From Actinomycetota bacterium (lineage in GTDB: Bacteria > Actinomycetota > Actinomycetes > Nanopelagicales > Nanopelagicaceae): a stretch of 11,191 nucleotides of DNA. Positions 1 through 6,947 of the stretch are shown in pieces. Under the pieces are notes generated by a model. It made no database searches. It was not told the origin of the DNA and saw only the letters and a list, made by a program, of their open reading frames with translations. Position 1 is the first letter of the stretch. Each line of letters opens with the position of its first letter. The position numbers were made by a program, and so were the translations under genes. The stretch is from positions 1-11,191 of the forward strand of contig CANLAC010000031.1 of the NCBI GenBank assembly GCA_947488645.1, in the 5' to 3' direction.

Positions 1-15
1 TCAAAGTTCGGCTAT

Positions 16-36
16 GCCCGTCCACAGGGCTTTTTT
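16..36 (+). terminator. Short GC hairpin with T-run, probable terminator of the gene upstream of the window
   Basis: GCCC (16-19) and GGGC (27-30) can pair around a seven-base loop and are followed directly by six T residues (31-36). The stem is only 4 bp but all G/C, so an intrinsic terminator is plausible, not certain. In related genomes recF and a DUF721 gene precede gyrB, so it would end that unit and separate it from gyrB. Confidence 0.5.
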
Positions 37-80
37 CGGCTATTTATTATCGCCACTTATGACTAGGATAAGGCCATTCC

Positions 81-97
81 GAGAGGTCTATCCTCTC
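81..97 (+). promoter_or_regulatory. Perfect hairpin in the gyrB leader
   Basis: GAGAGG (81-86) and CCTCTC (92-97) form a perfect 6-bp stem around a five-base loop. A second, weaker stem follows (AGCC 102-105, GGCT 111-114). Both lie between the upstream terminator and the gyrB ribosome binding site. A possible -10 element, TAGGAT, lies at 64-69, which would place both hairpins in the 5' untranslated region. No convincing -35 element is visible and no known riboswitch is recognised. The structure is seen in the sequence; any regulatory role is inferred. Confidence 0.4.
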
Positions 98-130
98 CAC
101 AAGCCTTCAGGGCTGATTTAACCGATTTTC

Positions 131-141
131 AAGGAAAGGGG
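131..141 (+). promoter_or_regulatory. gyrB ribosome binding site
   Basis: A purine-rich AAGGAAAGGGG stretch ends five bases before the ATG at 147. It is one of the two strong Shine-Dalgarno sequences in the window (the other is pknB's) and supports the chosen gyrB start. Confidence 0.75.
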
Positions 142-146
142 TTGCA

Positions 147-2102
147 ATGGCCGAGAGCTCCTATAACGCCAGCAACATCACCGTCCTAGAAGGCCTAGAG
201 GCGGTTCGCAAGCGCCCAGGAATGTATATCGGCTCCACGGGAGAGCGCGGCCTTCACCACCTGGTCTATGAAGTCGTTGATAACTCAGTAGATGAAGCTC
301 TGGCTGGGCATTGCACCGAAATCAACATCACTCTTATGGCTGACGGGGGCGTTGAAGTAATCGATAACGGCCGCGGGATCCCGGTTGATATTCACCCAGT
401 TGAAAAAAAGCCAGCATTAGAAGTTGTCCTCACAGTTCTACACGCGGGTGGAAAGTTCGGCGATGCTGGTTACTCAGTATCTGGCGGACTACACGGTGTT
501 GGTATCTCTGTTGTTAACGCACTCAGCACAGATCTTTCAGTCATTGTTCAACGTGATGGAAGCTTTTGGTATCAAGAGTACAAACTTGGAGTTCCGGTAG
601 CGCCAGTGCGCAAAGGTGATGAATCTAAGAAATCTGGAACAACTGTTCAATTCTGGCCCTCAAAGGAAATCTTTGAAACAACAGATTTTTCTTTCGAAGT
701 TCTATCAACACGTTTTCGCGAAATGGCATTTCTTAATAAAGGTTTGATTTTAACTCTCACGGATATGCGTAACGGACATGTTGATGAAAAGGGTGAGCAG
801 CTAACGGTCCGCTATGAGTATGACGGCGGTATTGCAGATTTTGTGAAGCACCTTAATTCAACCCGTGGTGAAACACATAAGTCAATTATCTCTTTTGCAT
901 CAGAAGATAAAAAGAACAAGATTTCACTGGAAGTTTCAATGCAATGGAATGCTGGTTTTTCTGAATCTGTTTACACATTTGCAAACACCATTCACACCCA
1001 TGAAGGTGGGTCCCACGAAGAGGGCTTCCGCACCGCGCTAACCTCCATTGTCAATAAGTTCGGCGAGGAACAAGGTTTTATTCGCAAGAAGGAAGATCGC
1101 CTCACAGGTGATGATGTTCGTGAAGGCCTCACTGCAATTGTTTCTATCAAGCTTGTAGACCCACAGTTTGAAGGTCAGACAAAAACAAAACTTGGTAACT
1201 CTGAAGCAAAGACATTTACACAAAAAATTGTTAATGAAGAGCTAACAAGTTGGTTTGAGCAAAACCCTGTAGAAGGAAAAGAAATTGTTCGCAAGAGCAT
1301 TGATGCTGCTGCAGCTCGTGTTGCTGCACGTAAGGCACGTGACTTAAGCCGTAATCGCAAAGGATTACTTGAAGGTCGCGGAATGCCTGGCAAGTTAGCT
1401 GATTGTCAGTGGACTGATCCTGCAAAGTGCGAGCTCTACATTGTCGAGGGTGATTCTGCTGGAGGTTCAACGAAGGGTGGTCGTGATTCACGCAACCAGG
1501 CAGTGCTGCCTATTCGTGGAAAGATTTTGAATGTTGAAAAAGCACGTATTGATCGCGTCTTGCAAAACAATGAAGTTCAAGCCTTAATTACCGCACTTGG
1601 TACCGGTGTGCATGAAGATTTCGATGTTAAGAAACTGCGTTATCACAAGATAATTTTGATGGCAGATGCCGATGTCGATGGACAACACATTCGCACATTA
1701 CTTCTGACATTGTTATTCCGTTTCATGCGTCCATTAATCGAACAAGGTTATGTTTACTTTGCTCAACCACCACTTTATAAATTGAAGTGGGCTGGTAAAG
1801 AACCCGTTGAGTATGCATTTAGTGATCGTGAACGAGATGGCATGATCGAACTAGGAGTTGCAGCAGGAAAGCGTCTTCCAAAAGATGATGGAATTCAGCG
1901 CTTTAAGGGATTAGGTGAAATGCCAGCAAAAGAGTTGTGGGATACAACCATGGATCCAGAGCATCGAGTATTAGTTCGCGTTACATTGGATGATGCTGCA
2001 GCTGCAGATGATTTGTTCTCGGTACTTATGGGTGAAGATGTTGAGAAGCGCCGCGCATTTATTCAGCGCAACGCTAAAGATGTTAGGTTCTTGGATATCT
2101 AA
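147..2102 (+). CDS. gyrB: DNA gyrase subunit B (ATPase/TOPRIM subunit)
   Basis: Cytoplasmic subunit of the GyrA2GyrB2 type IIA topoisomerase that introduces negative supercoils using ATP. The 651-residue length is normal for actinobacterial GyrB. The GHKL ATPase domain shows E42, N46 and D49 in EVVDNSVDEA, DNGRGIP at 73-79, the glycine-rich lid at 113-119 (GGLHGVG), and the transducer glutamine/lysine Q344 and K346. The TOPRIM domain shows EGDSAGGS at 434-441, with E434 as metal ligand, and DADVD at 507-511. The conserved QRFKGLGEM follows near the C-terminus. R457 stands where E. coli has K447, as in other actinobacteria. The start is fixed by a strong Shine-Dalgarno sequence and by the family N-terminus (NASNITVLEGLEAVRKRPGM). 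The stop TAA shares its last base with the gyrA start, so the two subunits are co-translated. Confidence 0.98.
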   Translation: MAESSYNASNITVLEGLEAVRKRPGMYIGSTGERGLHHLVYEVVDNSVDEALAGHCTEINITLMADGGVEVIDNGRGIPVDIHPVEKKPALEVVLTVLHAGGKFGDAGYSVSGGLHGVGISVVNALSTDLSVIVQRDGSFWYQEYKLGVPVAPVRKGDESKKSGTTVQFWPSKEIFETTDFSFEVLSTRFREMAFLNKGLILTLTDMRNGHVDEKGEQLTVRYEYDGGIADFVKHLNSTRGETHKSIISFASEDKKNKISLEVSMQWNAGFSESVYTFANTIHTHEGGSHEEGFRTALTSIVNKFGEEQGFIRKKEDRLTGDDVREGLTAIVSIKLVDPQFEGQTKTKLGNSEAKTFTQKIVNEELTSWFEQNPVEGKEIVRKSIDAAAARVAARKARDLSRNRKGLLEGRGMPGKLADCQWTDPAKCELYIVEGDSAGGSTKGGRDSRNQAVLPIRGKILNVEKARIDRVLQNNEVQALITALGTGVHEDFDVKKLRYHKIILMADADVDGQHIRTLLLTLLFRFMRPLIEQGYVYFAQPPLYKLKWAGKEPVEYAFSDRERDGMIELGVAAGKRLPKDDGIQRFKGLGEMPAKELWDTTMDPEHRVLVRVTLDDAAAADDLFSVLMGEDVEKRRAFIQRNAKDVRFLDI

Positions 2103-4597
2103 TGGATGATTTAAACCCAAATAATCTGGAGAATTTCGACAAGATCGAGACAGTTGATCTTCAAGTTGAGATGGCTCGTTCTTATCTTGATTACGCGATG
2201 TCAGTTATCGTCGGTCGCGCACTGCCAGATGTTCGAGATGGTTTAAAACCAGTTCACCGCCGTGTTTTATATGCGATGTATGACGCTGGATATCGTCCAG
2301 ATAAGGGTTATTACAAATCTTCACGCATTGTTGGTGACGTTATGGGTAATTACCACCCACACGGTGACACCGCGATTTACGACTCGGTAGTTCGTTTGGC
2401 TCAACACTGGTCACTTCGCTATCTATTGATTGATGGAAATGGAAACTTCGGTTCTCCAGGAAACGACCCAGCTGCAGCAATGCGCTATACCGAAGCGCGT
2501 TTATCTCCTATTGCTATGGAGATGATGCGAGATATTGATGAAGACACAGTTAATTTTATCCCCAACTATGACGGCCGCTCACAAGAACCAACAGTTCTAC
2601 CAAGCCGTCTGCCCAACCTTTTAGTCAATGGTTCTGCAGGTATCGCAGTTGGAATGGCAACAAATATTCCACCGCACAACCTGCGCGAAATCGGCGAAGC
2701 AGTTATTTACTCTCTTGAGCACCCAGAGATGAAACAAGAAGAGTTACTTAACCAATTAATCAAGATTGTTAAAGGCCCAGACTTTCCAACAAAGGCGCTC
2801 ATTGTTGGTCGCACAGGTATTGAAGAGGCATACCGCACAGGCCGTGGATCAATCACAATGCGCGCAGTTGTTCAGGTTGAAGAGATTAACAAGCGCACAT
2901 GTCTTGTAATAAGTGAGCTTCCATACCAAGTTAACCCAGACAACCTTGCCCTTAAAATTGCAGAGCTTGTTAAAGATGGAAAGATCAAAGGCATCGCAGA
3001 TGTTCGAGATGAAGGAAATGAGCGTTTAGGACAACGTCTTGTAATTGTGTTGCAACAATCTGCAATTCCAAAGGTCATTCTCAATAACCTATACAAGCAA
3101 ACACAATTACAGGACACATTTGGTGCAAACATGTTGGCACTAGTTGATGGCGTGCCCCGCACATTGCGTCTTGATGAATTTATTCGTTACTACATCGAAC
3201 ACCAGGTTGAGGTAATTGTTCGTCGCACAAAATACCGCTTGGCAGAAAAAGAAAAACGCGCACACATCTTGCAGGGTTACCTCAAAGCATTAGATGCCCT
3301 TGATGCTGTTATTGCTTTGATTCGCGCATCAACCACACCTGAAGAAGCCCGCACAGGTTTGATGAAGTTGCTGAGTGTTGATGAAATTCAAGCCAACGCT
3401 ATTTTGGATATGCAGCTGCGCCGTATTGCAGCGTTGGAGCGTCAAAAGATTAATGATGAATATGACGGCTTAATGGCTGACATTGTTGAGCTCAACAAGA
3501 TCCTTGTGAGCCCAGAGCGACAACGTGAAATTGTTAAGACAGAGCTTGCAGAATTGGTTGCAAAGTATGGCGATGAGCGCCGCACGCAAATCGTTGCAAG
3601 TGAAGGTGATTTCAGCGCTGAAGATTTAATTCCAGACCAAGATGTTGTTGTGACAATTACTCGTGGTGGATATTCAAAGCGCACCATGGCAGATCTTTAC
3701 CGTTCACAACGCCGTGGCGGTCGAGGCGTAAAAGGTGCGGCGCTAAAGGAAGATGACGTTGTAGATCATTTCTTTGTTGCATCCACCCATGACTGGTTGT
3801 TGTTCTTTACAAACCAAGGCCGCGTATATCGCTCAAAGGTTCATGAGTTGCCAGATGCTGGACGAGATGCACGTGGACAACATGTTGCAAACCTGATGGC
3901 ATTTAAACCAGATGAGAAAATTGCAGAAGTTTTGTCATTAAAGGATTACACAATTTCTCCGTTCTTAGTTCTTGCAACTCGCAATGGTTTAGTAAAGAAG
4001 ACACCTTTGATTGAATACGACTCACCTCGCACGGGTGGATTAATTGCAATCACGTTAAAACCGGGCGATGAAGTTGTATCCGCGTCTTTAATCAACACAG
4101 ATGATGAATTATTATTGGTATCAACAAAAGGAATGTCACTGCGCTTCACAGCAGATGATGAATCACTTCGTTCAATGGGTCGTTCAACAAGTGGTGTGAT
4201 CGGAATGAAGTTCCGTGCAGATGACAACTTGTTAACTATGGCGCGGGTTAACGCTGACCTTGCTAAGGATTCATTTGTCTTTACAGCTACCAATGGTGGT
4301 TATGGAAAGAAAACTCCAATTGATGAGTATCGATTGCAGGGCCGCGGTGGTATTGGTATTAAGGCGGCCAAGATTGATGAGAATTCACGTGGATCCCTTG
4401 TCAGCGCATTGGTTCTACGTGATGAGGATGAAGTACTTGCTATTACTTCAGCTGGAACTGTCATGAGAACACCCGCTGCAGAGGTCCGTCAGACTGGGCG
4501 AGACAGTATGGGTGTGCGATTGGTGAATCTTGATGAAGGTGTGAGCCTGTTATCTGTCACTAAGAACGGGGAAGATGAGATTTCAGCGAAAAGTTAG
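2102..4597 (+). CDS. gyrA: DNA gyrase subunit A (cleavage/religation subunit)
   Basis: Breakage-reunion subunit of gyrase; with GyrB it cleaves and passes duplex DNA. The protein has 831 residues. The catalytic tyrosine is Y129 in AAMRYTE. The quinolone-resistance-determining segment reads HPHGDTAIYDS (85-95), so T90 and D94 occupy the positions of E. coli S83 and D87. The GSAGIAVGMATNIPPHN segment and the tower/coiled-coil region follow. The C-terminal beta-pinwheel begins around residue 520 and carries a canonical GyrA-box, QRRGGRG (536-542), needed for DNA wrapping, plus later blade repeats such as QGRGGIG. A short acidic tail ends the protein. The ATG overlaps the gyrB stop by one base and only a weak TTAGG (2083-2087) precedes it, so translation probably depends on coupling to gyrB. 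Confidence 0.98.
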   Translation: MDDLNPNNLENFDKIETVDLQVEMARSYLDYAMSVIVGRALPDVRDGLKPVHRRVLYAMYDAGYRPDKGYYKSSRIVGDVMGNYHPHGDTAIYDSVVRLAQHWSLRYLLIDGNGNFGSPGNDPAAAMRYTEARLSPIAMEMMRDIDEDTVNFIPNYDGRSQEPTVLPSRLPNLLVNGSAGIAVGMATNIPPHNLREIGEAVIYSLEHPEMKQEELLNQLIKIVKGPDFPTKALIVGRTGIEEAYRTGRGSITMRAVVQVEEINKRTCLVISELPYQVNPDNLALKIAELVKDGKIKGIADVRDEGNERLGQRLVIVLQQSAIPKVILNNLYKQTQLQDTFGANMLALVDGVPRTLRLDEFIRYYIEHQVEVIVRRTKYRLAEKEKRAHILQGYLKALDALDAVIALIRASTTPEEARTGLMKLLSVDEIQANAILDMQLRRIAALERQKINDEYDGLMADIVELNKILVSPERQREIVKTELAELVAKYGDERRTQIVASEGDFSAEDLIPDQDVVVTITRGGYSKRTMADLYRSQRRGGRGVKGAALKEDDVVDHFFVASTHDWLLFFTNQGRVYRSKVHELPDAGRDARGQHVANLMAFKPDEKIAEVLSLKDYTISPFLVLATRNGLVKKTPLIEYDSPRTGGLIAITLKPGDEVVSASLINTDDELLLVSTKGMSLRFTADDESLRSMGRSTSGVIGMKFRADDNLLTMARVNADLAKDSFVFTATNGGYGKKTPIDEYRLQGRGGIGIKAAKIDENSRGSLVSALVLRDEDEVLAITSAGTVMRTPAAEVRQTGRDSMGVRLVNLDEGVSLLSVTKNGEDEISAKS

Positions 4598-4702
4598 TAT
4601 GGTTCGCATCCTGAGTTAGAAGGTAACTAACGCTCGTTTTGGGAGTTGGTGAAGTTCAAGGTAATCTTGGCACTTCGCGCTTTAAAGAGAAATCTTTACT
4701 GC
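4598..4702. other. Gene-free spacer between gyrA and tRNA-Ile
   Basis: No credible ORF lies here. A weak inverted repeat (GTTAG 4615-4619, CTAAC 4627-4631) is followed a few bases later by TTTT (4637-4640) and could be a poor terminator for gyrBA. A TTGGCA (4667-4672) resembles a -35 box but lacks a good -10 at normal spacing, so I do not call the tRNA promoter. In M. tuberculosis and many relatives a DUF3566 membrane-protein gene (Rv0007 in M. tuberculosis) sits at this position. Confidence 0.5.
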
Positions 4703-4777
4703 GGGCCCATAGCTCAGCCTGGTTAGAGCGCTTCCCTGATAAGGAAGAGGTCGGTGGTTCAAGTCCACCTGGGCCCA
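4703..4777 (+). tRNA. trnI: tRNA-Ile (anticodon GAU)
   Basis: A complete 75-base cloverleaf. The acceptor stem GGGCCCA (4703-4709) pairs perfectly with TGGGCCC (4770-4776), and A73 is 4777. The D-arm is AGCTCAGCCTGGTTAGAGC. The anticodon stem CTTCC/GGAAG encloses loop CTGATAA with anticodon GAT at 4738-4740. The T-arm contains GGTTCAAGTCC. CCA is not encoded (ACCC follows the acceptor stem), so it must be added by nucleotidyltransferase. Placement after gyrA is typical of actinobacteria. Confidence 0.97.
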
Positions 4778-4790
4778 CCCGTTCTAATAC

Positions 4791-4863
4791 GGGGACCTAG
4801 CTCAATTGGTAGAGCGCTGCCTTTGCAAGGCAGAGGTTAGGGGTTCGATTCCCCTGGTCTCCA
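4791..4863 (+). tRNA. trnA: tRNA-Ala (anticodon UGC)
   Basis: A complete 73-base cloverleaf 13 bases after tRNA-Ile. The acceptor GGGGACC (4791-4797) pairs with GGTCTCC (4856-4862) and contains the G3:U70 wobble that is the alanine identity element. The anticodon stem CTGCC/GGCAG encloses loop TTTGCAA, anticodon TGC at 4824-4826. The T-loop is GGTTCGATTCC. CCA is not encoded. It is probably co-transcribed with tRNA-Ile, since no promoter or terminator fits in the 13-base gap. Confidence 0.97.
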
Positions 4864-4907
4864 CACAGTTTGTTTCCACCGCACCCACAACGAGAAAAGA
4901 GAAATCC

Positions 4908-5420
4908 ATGTCATCAACAGCAACTCTTCACACATCACTTGGTGACATTGTTATTGAACTTTTCCCAAACCACGCACCAAAGACAGTTGCAAACTTTGTT
5001 GAGCTAGCAACTGGTGCAAAGGAGTGGACTGATCCCCGCACGGGCGATAAGTCAACTGCAAAGTTGTATGACGGAACAATCTTTCACCGTGTCATTGATG
5101 GTTTCATGATTCAAGGTGGAGATCCACTAGGCCGCGGAACAGGTGGGCCGGGATACCGTTTCGCAGATGAGTTCCACGGAGAGTTAACTTTTGATCGCCC
5201 ATACATTCTTGCTATGGCAAACTCAGGACCAGGAACAAATGGTTCACAGTTCTTTATTACCGTTGCACCAACTACATGGTTAAACCGTAAGCACAGTATC
5301 TTTGGTGAAGTAAAGGATTCTGCAAGCCAGGCAGTAGTTGATGCAATTGCAACTGCAAAGACTGGCGCACAGGACAAGCCAGCAACTGACATCACTATCA
5401 ACAGCGTTACAGTTGCTTAA
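4908..5420 (+). CDS. ppiA: Cyclophilin-type peptidyl-prolyl cis-trans isomerase
   Basis: Catalyses cis-trans isomerisation of Xaa-Pro bonds during protein folding. The 170-residue protein is a single cyclophilin domain with no signal peptide or membrane segment, so it should be cytoplasmic. The active-site block FHRVIDGFMIQGGDP carries R61, F66 and Q69. The second block, MANSGPGTNGSQFFIT (103-118), is followed by W124 and H129 in WLNRKHSIFGEV; the tryptophan is the residue associated with cyclosporin binding in the family. The ATG at 4908 is chosen because the reading frame extends upstream only into tRNA-Ala and because the domain begins right after it (TLHTSLGDIVIELFP). The ribosome binding site is weak (AAAGAG, 4896-4901). 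Its position after the tRNA pair matches ppiA in mycobacteria. The rhomboid gene overlaps its end. Confidence 0.95.
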   Translation: MSSTATLHTSLGDIVIELFPNHAPKTVANFVELATGAKEWTDPRTGDKSTAKLYDGTIFHRVIDGFMIQGGDPLGRGTGGPGYRFADEFHGELTFDRPYILAMANSGPGTNGSQFFITVAPTTWLNRKHSIFGEVKDSASQAVVDAIATAKTGAQDKPATDITINSVTVA

Positions 5421-5946
5421 GCGTTCTGCCACCTACTCTTTAATCGCAGTAATCTGCGCTGCTTACCTTGTGCAGATAGTTGTGCCATCAATTGAACAAC
5501 ATCTTGTACTTCCCAATATCCAATACTTACAAGCAACCAATGAGTGGTATCGACTCTTCACTGTTGCACTAACTCACGCAGGACTTCTTCACCTTGGTTT
5601 TAATATGTACTCCTTGATGGTTTTAGGGAACCCACTAGAAGAAGCCTTTGGGAAAAACAAACTTCTGATCGTTTTCTTTGTTTCACTTTTGACCGGATCA
5701 CTTGCTTCTTCATACTTTGCATCTGCATATAGCTACTCAGTTGGCGCATCAGGTGCGATTTTTGGATTATTTGGAGCACTTGCAATCGTTGGAAAGCGAA
5801 TTGGCGCAGATATTCGATCCATCGTTGTGATTATTGGAATTAACTTTGTCATTGGCTTTGCAATGGGCGGGGTTGACTGGCGCGCACACCTAGGCGGATT
5901 AATCGGCGGGGTAGTGGCAGCTCAGTTAGTTATGGCTAAGAGATAA
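5413..5946 (+). CDS. Rhomboid family intramembrane serine protease
   Basis: Polytopic membrane protease expected to cleave substrates within or next to the membrane; the substrate is unknown. From a TTG start the protein has 177 residues and about six hydrophobic segments. The rhomboid signature is complete: WYR (45-47) before TM2, HLGFN with N64 in the oxyanion region, the GASG serine motif with catalytic S113, and catalytic H159 in AHLGGLIGG. The start is uncertain. TTG at 5413 overlaps the last 8 bases of ppiA and puts a short KR-containing tail before TM1. An ATG at 5338 would add 25 polar residues wholly inside ppiA. Neither has a Shine-Dalgarno sequence, which suggests coupling to ppiA. 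A rhomboid gene next to ppiA and crgA is also found in Streptomyces. Confidence 0.85.
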   Translation: MLKRSATYSLIAVICAAYLVQIVVPSIEQHLVLPNIQYLQATNEWYRLFTVALTHAGLLHLGFNMYSLMVLGNPLEEAFGKNKLLIVFFVSLLTGSLASSYFASAYSYSVGASGAIFGLFGALAIVGKRIGADIRSIVVIIGINFVIGFAMGGVDWRAHLGGLIGGVVAAQLVMAKR

Positions 5947-5947
5947 G

Positions 5948-5979
5948 TTATCCACAGGTTTTACCCACACTGTGGATCG
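5948..5979. promoter_or_regulatory. DnaA-box cluster with inverted repeat in a convergent gap
   Basis: TTATCCACA (5948-5956) is a perfect match to the high-affinity DnaA box. TTACCCACA (5961-5969) differs by one base, and TGTGGATCG (5971-5979) is a two-mismatch box in the opposite orientation. ATCCACAG (5950-5957) and CTGTGGAT (5970-5977) also form a perfect 8-bp inverted repeat with a 12-base centre. The cluster lies between the convergent ends of the rhomboid gene and crgA, away from any promoter. A DnaA-binding or titration site is inferred; a bidirectional terminator is the alternative. Confidence 0.5.
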
Positions 5980-5997
5980 AATTACAACAGTGTAATT
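5980..5997. terminator. AT-rich hairpin between convergent genes, possible weak terminator
   Basis: AATTACA (5980-5986) and TGTAATT (5991-5997) form a perfect 7-bp stem with a four-base loop. A T-rich stretch (TATTTTT, 6004-6010) begins six bases after the stem on the plus strand. The stem is AT-rich and the T-run is not adjacent, so this is only a candidate end for the rhomboid transcript. Confidence 0.35.
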
Positions 5998-6012
5998 AGA
6001 GGGTATTTTTAA

Positions 6013-6279
6013 TTAGCGCCAGCGAGTGGCAAGTGAAAAGCCAACACCGATGAAACCAAAACCAATAATCATGTTCCAAGCACCGATTCCAGGGACTGGA
6101 TAGGCGGTCTGGGTTACATAGAAGACCACAATCCAGAACAAACCGATCAAGAAGGCTGCAACCATTGTTGGAGCAAGCCAGCGTGGGCTCTCCAGTGGCT
6201 CATGAGGCGTCTTCACATCAACCTCTTGATTGTGAGCGCGCTGCTGCTCGACCTTCTTACGTAGCTTTGATTTAGGCAT
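6013..6279 (-). CDS. crgA: Cell division protein CrgA
   Basis: Small inner-membrane divisome protein specific to actinobacteria. In mycobacteria it bridges FtsZ, FtsQ and peptidoglycan synthases; in Streptomyces it restrains Z-ring formation. The 88-residue protein starts with the family signature MPKSKLRKK, then a polar linker, a WLAPTMVAAF segment entering TM1 (about 36-57), a short outside loop, and TM2 (about 66-83) preceded by GAWN and ending in the typical ATRWR C-terminus. The start at 6279 is chosen over an upstream ATG at 6336 because MPKSK is the conserved N-terminus and the longer frame runs into trpG. No Shine-Dalgarno sequence is present, but a -10-like TATCTT lies at the leaderless distance. 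It diverges from trpG and converges on the rhomboid gene. Confidence 0.95.
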   Translation of the reverse strand: MPKSKLRKKVEQQRAHNQEVDVKTPHEPLESPRWLAPTMVAAFLIGLFWIVVFYVTQTAYPVPGIGAWNMIIGFGFIGVGFSLATRWR

Positions 6280-6285
6280 ACGCGA

Positions 6286-6291
6286 AAGATA
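6286..6291 (-). promoter_or_regulatory. -10 element for leaderless crgA
   Basis: On the minus strand TATCTT occupies positions -12 to -7 relative to the A of the crgA start codon. It fits the actinobacterial leaderless pattern TANNNT, and crgA has no Shine-Dalgarno sequence. No clear -35 element is seen. Confidence 0.5.
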
Positions 6292-6313
6292 CACCATGAG
6301 AGAGAATGCTCCT

Positions 6314-6946
6314 ATGGCCGCCAAGATCCTCGTCATCGATAACTATGACTCCTTTGTCTTTAATTTGGTGCAGTACCTGCAGCAGTTAGGGGCCGAGTGC
6401 ACCGTTGTCAGAAACGATGCTGTTGAAGCAAGTGAAGCTGGCAAGTATGACGGCGTCCTTATTTCTCCAGGACCTGGCACACCTGAAAAAGCTGGCGTAT
6501 CCGTAGAGATGATTAAGTACTGCGCAGAGCATTCAATTCCATTATTTGGTGTGTGCTTAGGTCATCAAGCAATCGGTGTTGCATTTGGCGCGACTGTTTC
6601 TAGAGCCCCTGAATTACTCCATGGAAAAACATCCCTTGTGTATCACAAGCAAGAAGGTGTCTTGTCAGATCTTCCATCACCATTTACTGCAACTCGTTAC
6701 CACTCACTCTGTGTTGAAAAAGATTCAGTACCAAACACATTACACATCACAGGATCAACTGAATCAGGATTAGTAATGTCAATGCAACACACAACACTTC
6801 CAATTCAAGGGGTGCAGTTTCATCCAGAATCTGTTTTAACAGAGTACGGACATCACATGCTTGCTAACTGGTTAGTGATGTGTGGAGATAAAGGCGCTCG
6901 CGAACGCGCAGTTGGTTTATCGCCAGTAGTTGGCACAGCTAAGTAA
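6314..6946 (+). CDS. trpG: Glutamine amidotransferase subunit of anthranilate / aminodeoxychorismate synthase
   Basis: Class I glutaminase that supplies ammonia to a TrpE- or PabB-type partner for anthranilate (tryptophan) or aminodeoxychorismate (folate) synthesis. From ATG 6314 it has 210 residues. It shows LVIDNYDSFVFNLVQYL at 6-22, the oxyanion segment SPGPGTP (51-57), nucleophile C81 in GVCLGHQAIG, LLHGKTS (101-107), and H170 and E172 of the triad in GVQFHPESVLTE. No trpE or pabB lies beside it, so it may serve both pathways, as suspected for the actinobacterial origin-proximal copy. An in-frame ATG at 6296 is possible, but 6314 fits the family N-terminus. Both GAGAGA (a weak Shine-Dalgarno) and GAGAAT at -12 to -7 precede 6314. 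The stop is one base from the end of convergent pknB. Confidence 0.92.
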   Translation: MAAKILVIDNYDSFVFNLVQYLQQLGAECTVVRNDAVEASEAGKYDGVLISPGPGTPEKAGVSVEMIKYCAEHSIPLFGVCLGHQAIGVAFGATVSRAPELLHGKTSLVYHKQEGVLSDLPSPFTATRYHSLCVEKDSVPNTLHITGSTESGLVMSMQHTTLPIQGVQFHPESVLTEYGHHMLANWLVMCGDKGARERAVGLSPVVGTAK

Positions 6947-6947
6947 T

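Noticed and set aside
1038..1491. Minus-strand open frames inside gyrB
   Set aside because: They lie opposite a clearly conserved gene, have no ribosome binding sites and show no recognisable domains.
3946..4466. Open frames on both strands within the gyrA C-terminal region
   Set aside because: Shadow frames of the beta-pinwheel coding sequence; low-complexity composition and no start signals.
4806..4907. Upstream extension of the cyclophilin reading frame starting inside tRNA-Ala
   Set aside because: The added 34 residues are translated tRNA and spacer with no family similarity; the cyclophilin domain starts at the ATG at 4908.
6296..6313. trpG start at ATG 6296
   Set aside because: Possible, with a weak GAAAG upstream, but it adds six residues before the conserved N-terminus; kept as an alternative only.
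6280..6336. Longer crgA start at 6336
   Set aside because: It would overlap the first codons of divergent trpG and precede the conserved MPKSK N-terminus; a -10 element fits the 6279 start.
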